DNA of 64,000 nt. It comes from Solibacillus silvestris_B. GTDB taxonomy: Bacteria > Bacillota > Bacilli > Bacillales_A > Planococcaceae. Below, piece by piece: positions 59,975 through 64,000 of the stretch; position 1 is the first letter of the stretch; each line of letters opens with the position of its first letter. The position numbers and the translations under genes are program-made. Below the pieces are notes generated by a model. It was given only the letters and a program-made list of their open reading frames with translations. It had not been told where the DNA came from and did no database searches. The DNA lies in assembly GCF_051967575.1 (NCBI RefSeq), contig NZ_JBQCJW010000012.1, positions 44,220-108,219 of the forward strand, in the 5' to 3' direction.

Positions 59975-60694
59975 CTACGTTGTTTTAATAGATTGCTTCC
60001 CTTTGCTGAATGCTTTTTCAAGCAATGCAAAGATTTTTTCAATCGAAATTGATAAAATCCAATAAATGACGGCCAATGCAATATAAATTTCAAGTGTATG
60101 TGTACCATAGTTGTTCGCAATAATTAAATTCGCCTTTCCTACGATATCGATAAAGCCGATCGTATAGGCAAGTGCCCCTTCTTGCAAAACCGAAATCAAG
60201 CCATTTCCGAAGTTCGGCAATGCAACGACGAATGCCTGCGGGAAAATAATGCGCCGATACGCTTGAAATGGTGTCAATCCAACACTGACTGCCGCTTCAT
60301 ATTGTCCGCGGTCAATCGCCAAATACGATGAACGGATGACTTCGGACATCATCGCCGCAAATTGCAGACTAAACGTAATGACGACAAAAACGCCTGTCGA
60401 TACATTTTGCAAGTAAATCCCGAATCCCCCTTCTGCAAAGGCGGGAATTCCGTAATATACTAAAAACAGCAACACAATCGATGGTGTACAACGGATAATC
60501 GTCGTATAGCCATTCGCTAAAAGCCGCAGCCATTTGTTCGAACTCAATTTAGCCGCTGCAATCACAAGGCCGAAAACAGTTCCGCCAATGACCGAGAAAG
60601 CCGCAATATAAAGCGTAATCCATAAATATGGCAGTAAATTAGGCAGCGCAGACCAAATGTACGATACATCAAAATACTTTTCCACATTTCCCAC
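59975..60694 (-). CDS. polar amino-acid ABC transporter permease
   Basis: This 239-residue paralogue of the next permease has TTIIRCTPSIVLLFLVYYGIP near 65-85 and the EAA loop QYEAAVSVGLTPFQAYRRIIFPQA near 135-160. Two different permease subunits indicate a heterodimer, as in the B. subtilis TcyL/TcyM cystine importer. It lies about 60 bases after the binding-protein gene. Confidence 0.92.
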   Translation of the reverse strand: MGNVEKYFDVSYIWSALPNLLPYLWITLYIAAFSVIGGTVFGLVIAAAKLSSNKWLRLLANGYTTIIRCTPSIVLLFLVYYGIPAFAEGGFGIYLQNVSTGVFVVITFSLQFAAMMSEVIRSSYLAIDRGQYEAAVSVGLTPFQAYRRIIFPQAFVVALPNFGNGLISVLQEGALAYTIGFIDIVGKANLIIANNYGTHTLEIYIALAVIYWILSISIEKIFALLEKAFSKGKQSIKTT

Positions 60695-60755
60695 ACCTTT
60701 CTGAATATTGATAAGAAAAGCTACTTAAGCAACATACTTAAGCAGCTTTGAGAAA

Positions 60756-61628
60756 TTATCGATTTACTGATTCAAGCACTTCAAACAAGTCTTTGCCGTA
60801 AAATTCTTTGCTTAACTCGCGTAAAGCGTCCGTCTTTTTGATTTCCGCAATCGCCTTGTCATATGCATCCGCAAATGCCTGCTCTTTCTTATTAAATAAT
60901 GGCCATGTTTTAATTACGGCAAATTCGTTGTATACGACCTCATCTTTTAAATGATAGTATGGTCCGCCTTCAGTTAATACTTGGCCTGTAAATGAGCCTT
61001 CGATTTGCACACCGCCGTCAACACGTCCTTCATTTACCCACTGCACGACATCAACCGTAAACTCTTCACCAGCCTGCAGCTTTACTGGATTATCAGGATT
61101 TGCTTCATTGTATTCCGCGATAACTGTATATTGCGCATTATTTGCCGCGATTGGGGCTAATGTGAATCCTGCTGATGCAAAATCGCCCAAATCTTTAATA
61201 TGTTCATTTTCTTTCTTCAGTACGAGCCCGGCACTGCTTAAACCTAAAAACTCCTGCGGGAAAATATACTTTTGTGTACGTTCCTCGGTCCAGAATGCAT
61301 TTTTTACACCGACATCATATTTCCCTTGCTCAACACCAATCAGCAAATCATCATTCGTAGTACCGACAAATTCGAACTCATACTCCGGCAGCGCTTCATC
61401 GACTAGCTTCATTACTTCCACGTCATAGCCTGTCGCATTGCCGTTTTCATCCAAAAACGTCATCGGCTTACCCGCCTGGTCGTACGCTACTTTGACAACA
61501 GTTACCCCATCTTTGCTTGGAGTTGAGGAAGACGCCGAGCTTGAGTCGGGTTCATTTCCGCAAGCGGCTAAAATAGCGGCAGCTGCAATGCTTACTGATG
61601 CAAATTTAATTAATTGTTTGATTTTCAT
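60756..61628 (-). CDS. polar amino-acid-binding lipoprotein
   Basis: This 290-residue family-3 solute-binding protein has a lipoprotein signal with lipobox LAAC (Cys about 22) and a Ser-rich linker. The two-lobe fold starts VVKVAYDQAGKPMTFLDENGNATGYDVEVMKLV and has GTTNDDLLIGVEQGKYDVGVKNAFWTEERTQKYIFP. That pattern resembles TcyJ/TcyK cystine-binding proteins. Its ATG overlaps the stop of the flavoprotein gene (ATGA), so import and oxidation are coupled. Confidence 0.9.
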   Translation of the reverse strand: MKIKQLIKFASVSIAAAAILAACGNEPDSSSASSSTPSKDGVTVVKVAYDQAGKPMTFLDENGNATGYDVEVMKLVDEALPEYEFEFVGTTNDDLLIGVEQGKYDVGVKNAFWTEERTQKYIFPQEFLGLSSAGLVLKKENEHIKDLGDFASAGFTLAPIAANNAQYTVIAEYNEANPDNPVKLQAGEEFTVDVVQWVNEGRVDGGVQIEGSFTGQVLTEGGPYYHLKDEVVYNEFAVIKTWPLFNKKEQAFADAYDKAIAEIKKTDALRELSKEFYGKDLFEVLESVNR

Positions 61629-62803
61629 ACGTTTACCTCTTTCGTTTTCAAATTATTTTCAATCGCGGTTTCTGCTAAGCGTTTAATCGTAATGTCATCC
61701 ATCGGTGGATTGTGCAGACCAGCACGAACATCCCGGTAATAGCGCTGCAATGGGTTTGAGCGTTGCAAGCTTTTTGCCCCTACTAAACGCATCGCCTTAT
61801 CGACAACCTCAATCGCTGTATTTGTCACAACATGTTTGGCAATATTCACTTCATTTATGATTGCCGCTTTTTTTTCGGGATCATTGTAAAGCTGGGCAAC
61901 TCCGTAAATTGTAAAGCGCGCTTTCGTCAACGCTAAATCCATTTCACCGATCAGTGTTTGAACATTCGGCAATTGTGCAATCGTCCCTTGAATACTGTTC
62001 GGGGAATGGCTATTCGCAAAATCAACCGCATAATCGCGCGCCGCCTGTGCAATGCCTAAATAAGTTGCCGGTATTAACAGGAGCCAGCCATTTAATTTAA
62101 AACCTGTCGAATAACTCGGGATTTCAACTAAATTCGTTTTTTCAACGCGTACATTATCGAGCACTAAATCATCGCTTCCTGTCCCTCGCATTGATGCCAC
62201 ATCCCATGTATTTTCAACCGATAAGCCTTTAGCTGTTTTCGGGACTAGGAAAAAGCCTAGATGGTCATCCTCTTCAATCCATGCCGACACTAAAAAATAA
62301 TCTAAATCCGGCGCACCGCTCGTGTAATTTTTGCGTCCGCTAATAATGTAGTCGTCACCATCCCGTTTTGCTGTAGTGGCTGGTCGTCCGCCCCGTACTG
62401 GACTTCCCATCGCAAACTCGCTAACTGCCCGGTTAATAGTAGCCCCTTTTGCGACTTGTTCCCCAAACCATTCAAGCTTTTGTTGTTCCCAATAGCGGTT
62501 TTCGAAAATTTCGCCGACATTTTGAATCGTCCATGAAGCAGCTAAACCCGTACTGCCGCAATAGCTCGATAAAGTTTCGTGCAATAATATTGCGTCATAT
62601 ACAGTAAAATCGTCACCGCCATACTTTTTCGGTAAAGTTATTTTTGTGTAGCCTATTTCACGCAGCTTCCGGAAATTCTCAATTGGGAATACAGCTTCCT
62701 CATCTGTTTGCTGGGCATGCTGTTTAAAACTTTCCGCTATTGTTTCGAGCTTTTTTAGCCATTGTCGCTGCTCGTCTGTTCGAATAAATAAATCTTTGCT
62801 CAT
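61625..62803 (-). CDS. acyl-CoA-dehydrogenase-like flavoprotein, probable sulfur-acquisition monooxygenase
   Basis: This 392-residue protein has the acyl-CoA dehydrogenase fold but not the usual catalytic IYEG motif. The C-terminus has QRYYRDVRAGLHNPPMDDIT, as in the DszC/SfnB branch, flavin monooxygenases that cut C-S bonds. FISGRKNYTSGAPDLDYFLVSA and RGTGSDDLVLDNVRV line the flavin site. ATG 62803 follows GAGGTGG; the frame is open 27 codons upstream. It leads an amino-acid importer operon, so release of sulfur from an imported thio-compound is the likely role. A plain acyl-CoA dehydrogenase cannot be ruled out. Confidence 0.75.
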   Translation of the reverse strand: MSKDLFIRTDEQRQWLKKLETIAESFKQHAQQTDEEAVFPIENFRKLREIGYTKITLPKKYGGDDFTVYDAILLHETLSSYCGSTGLAASWTIQNVGEIFENRYWEQQKLEWFGEQVAKGATINRAVSEFAMGSPVRGGRPATTAKRDGDDYIISGRKNYTSGAPDLDYFLVSAWIEEDDHLGFFLVPKTAKGLSVENTWDVASMRGTGSDDLVLDNVRVEKTNLVEIPSYSTGFKLNGWLLLIPATYLGIAQAARDYAVDFANSHSPNSIQGTIAQLPNVQTLIGEMDLALTKARFTIYGVAQLYNDPEKKAAIINEVNIAKHVVTNTAIEVVDKAMRLVGAKSLQRSNPLQRYYRDVRAGLHNPPMDDITIKRLAETAIENNLKTKEVNV

Positions 62804-62839
62804 AAAAAGCACCACCTCGTGTTTGTTACAATGCATAGT

Positions 62840-62884
62840 TAATCCATTGGAATTAATAATACTTTCAGAAAATTTAGAAGTCAA
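62840..62884 (-). promoter_or_regulatory. promoter with a possible CymR-type operator
   Basis: On the minus strand TTGACT (62884-62879) and TATTAT (62861-62856) are 17 bases apart, a good SigA promoter for the flavoprotein-importer operon. An imperfect palindrome TAATCCATTGGAATTA (62840-62855) overlaps the expected start site. Its TTGGAATTA core resembles the CymR box of cysteine metabolism as I remember it, which would fit sulfur control. Confidence 0.5.
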
Positions 62885-62946
62885 TAGGTATTTCCAAGTT
62901 TTTATATAGGAATTGTGGGAAGCGGCAAAATATTAAGTCAATGAAT

Positions 62947-63633
62947 AAAAGCGCTAAACCGCCCGTTCAACCCCGACAAATATTGGAGGACCCGCTGCAA
63001 AAGTGGTGGAACGTTTACTTTTGCAGCGGGCGCTGAAGATCTGTCTATTTTATTCGCCAGCTGAAAATCCCCGAGGAAGTATAAGCATATTTTCAGCGAA
63101 GCGGCTTGATGGCAAAAAAGAGACAGATTCCCGCAACTTGGATGAAGAGGGATCCGCTATTACCGGGGGACGGTCCGTTTAAATGCCTCTTTAAGAAATA
63201 GACGGAAAAATTCCCCTTATTTAAAAAATACAATAAAAAATGGCTTCAATAGACGGAGAAATTCCGCCTATTGACCTAAAAAACATGAAAATGGAGTATT
63301 TTTCTTTGGATAACCGGAAAAATTCCTCTTATTTAATCCAAAAAGAGCCACATTGCGCAAATAACCGGAAAATCTCCGGTTATTTTTTGATCAATTTAAT
63401 TAAGAGCCGGAATTTCTATCAGGAAATGTGAATTTTGCACAATCCAATCCAAAAGAGAAGCCCTTATTAAAAATGATATTGGATTTTAAATAACCATGGA
63501 TTTTCAGTGCCCTTCTTTTGCGTGGTGGGGCCTAATGGTGCGAAAAGTTGACGCGGTTTGCCTGGACGGGGACAACACTTTTTTGTAAAGTTATCTACAT
63601 TGCCAAAATCTATAGTTTCCTTAAAAATAAAAA
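62947..63633 (+). repeat. long direct repeat R2
   Basis: About 690 bp match R1 (38290-39070) in the same orientation with scattered substitutions, lacking R1's 83-base segment. The hairpin at 62997-63024 keeps a longer stem here (CCGCTGCAAAAGT with ACTTTTGCAGCGG) and its loop GGTGGAACGTTT is the reverse complement of the R1 loop. The right end runs into the T-tract of the argS terminator, just as R1 runs into that of pyrG. No gene is seen between 62804 and 63680. Confidence 0.85.
63196..63385 (+). repeat. four-hairpin intergenic repeat, copy 3
   Basis: Units lie at 63196-63223, 63248-63272, 63308-63334 and 63359-63385, with starts 52, 60 and 51 bp apart. Unit 4 keeps the perfect stem AAATAACCGGA/TCCGGTTATTT while its loop differs from copy 2 by one base. 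Confidence 0.85.
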
Positions 63634-63666
63634 GCACCCTATTTTTCATACTCGAAAATAGGGTGC
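63621..63666 (-). terminator. argS terminator
   Basis: Stem GGCACCCTATTTT-type (63634-63645 with 63655-63666) is followed on the minus strand by TTTTTATTTTTA, directly after the argS stop. Confidence 0.9.
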
Positions 63667-63680
63667 CTTGAAATTATGGA

Positions 63681-63920
63681 TTACATTTTCTCAGGTGCGC
63701 TTACGCCAATTAGTTTCAACGCGTTCGCCAATGTTGTTTTAACTGCTGTGATTAGTGCAAGACGTGCTTCCGTCAGCTCTTTGTTGTCTTGGTTCAATAC
63801 TTTTTCGGCATTGTAGAAGCTGTGGAATGCCGCCGCCAAATCTTGGATGTAATTTGCTATGCGGTGCGGTGTGCGGTGCTTCGCTGCATCTGCCACGATT
63901 TGCGGGAATGCGCCTACTCT
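63681..63920 (-). pseudogene. argS: arginyl-tRNA synthetase, 3' end only, cut by an insertion
   Basis: The encoded residues VGAFPQIVADAA, then HRTPHRIANYIQDLAAAFHSFYNAEKV and a final LGVSAPE-like end are the anticodon-binding C-terminus of ArgS, about 80 of its roughly 560 residues. Homology stops near 63920, where GAGGGCACTGAAAAAGTC, typical of insertion-sequence ends, begins. The missing 5' part should lie beyond the element, outside the window. Because ArgS is essential, an intact copy elsewhere, a very recent insertion, or an assembly join are the options. Confidence 0.7.
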
Positions 63921-64000
63921 TTTCGAGGGCACTGAAAAAGTCCCTTAGGCACAAGTGAGAGAGTACAGGAACGAAAATTCGTTCCTGTACTCTCTTTTTC
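63918..64000. mobile_element. probable insertion-sequence end
   Basis: The sequence starts GAGGGCACTGAAAAAGTCCC, which looks like the terminal inverted repeat of an IS1182/IS4-type element (from memory). An 18-bp perfect hairpin (arm AGAGAGTACAGGAACGAA, 63958 onward) with a T-run follows, as found near IS ends where it blocks transcription from outside. No transposase is visible within the window. Confidence 0.5.

Noticed and set aside
63240..63431. A 63-residue frame in R2 that is also partly open in R1
   Set aside because: It runs through the hairpin units, lacks a ribosome site, and is broken in R1, so it follows from repeat sequence and not from coding.
1..64000. tRNA or rRNA genes
   Set aside because: None were recognised by eye on either strand; a dedicated tRNA search was not possible here.

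Overview
The window looks like chromosomal DNA of a low-GC, endospore-forming Firmicute of the Bacillaceae/Planococcaceae type, most like Solibacillus or Lysinibacillus. The reasons are spoIIR and spo0F, AT-rich coding sequence with strong GGAGG-type ribosome sites, and Bacillus-like gene order (ywlE-mntP-ywlC-spoIIR-prmC-prfA-tdk-rpmE-rho; glpX-murA-tal-fbaA-spo0F, ywjG, pyrG, rpoE). The genus is inferred from gene order and style, because no database search was possible. Most long genes are on the minus strand. Many start codons below were set from ribosome-site spacing rather than from the longest reading frame.

Layout. 0-9 kb is an accessory, partly decayed zone: a Nudix hydrolase, an orphan OmpR-type regulator with Glu at the phosphorylation site, a dihaem cytochrome c, an ECF sigma factor with a frameshifted partner gene, a GGDEF protein, a nuclease-winged-helix gene beside a deleted second copy of itself, a VOC protein, a SUKH protein and a truncated DUF402 gene. 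9-18 kb is an Opp-type ABC importer with a TIM-barrel isomerase, a Gfo/Idh/MocA oxidoreductase and a ROK regulator, probably one uptake-and-catabolism unit for a sugar-like compound. 18.7-22.5 kb has a TetR regulator with an acyl-CoA ligase and a long acyl-CoA dehydrogenase. 22.7-41.8 kb is the conserved core region: translation termination, tRNA modification, sporulation, Rho, cell wall, glycolysis, CTP synthase and RNA polymerase delta. 42-53 kb is a fatty-acid and branched-chain acyl-CoA block: icmF, TetR, two acyl-CoA dehydrogenases, hbd, thiolase and fadF. 53.4-58.3 kb is a cobalamin block: adenosyltransferase, BtuD-CbiZ fusion, btuC and btuF, behind a B12 riboswitch. 58.5-62.9 kb is a polar amino-acid ABC importer led by an acyl-CoA-dehydrogenase-like flavoprotein, probably for sulfur compounds. 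The window ends in the 3' part of argS, cut by what looks like an insertion-sequence end.

How the parts fit. IcmF needs adenosylcobalamin. The neighbouring block imports corrinoids (btuFCD), salvages cobinamide (CbiZ domain) and adenosylates cobalamin (PduO-type enzyme). IcmF would turn isobutyryl-CoA into butyryl-CoA, which the adjacent dehydrogenases, hbd and thiolase can take to acetyl-CoA. FadF probably carries the electrons to the membrane. No enoyl-CoA hydratase or ETF gene is in the window.

The most unusual content is intergenic. An element of about 190 bp with four regularly spaced hairpins occurs three times (5.8, 38.6 and 63.2 kb), and separate degenerate units lie elsewhere. Two of its copies sit inside repeats of about 0.7 kb that flank the pyrG-to-63-kb block in direct orientation. 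Inside these two repeats a 12-bp hairpin loop is present in opposite orientations. A second multi-hairpin repeat family occurs at 4.3, 31.9, 34.6 and 35.6 kb. Regulatory signals include a pyrG CTP-sensing attenuator, a B12 riboswitch, a SigH promoter for spo0F, a perfect palindrome in front of the ROK gene, and two FadR-like palindromes.
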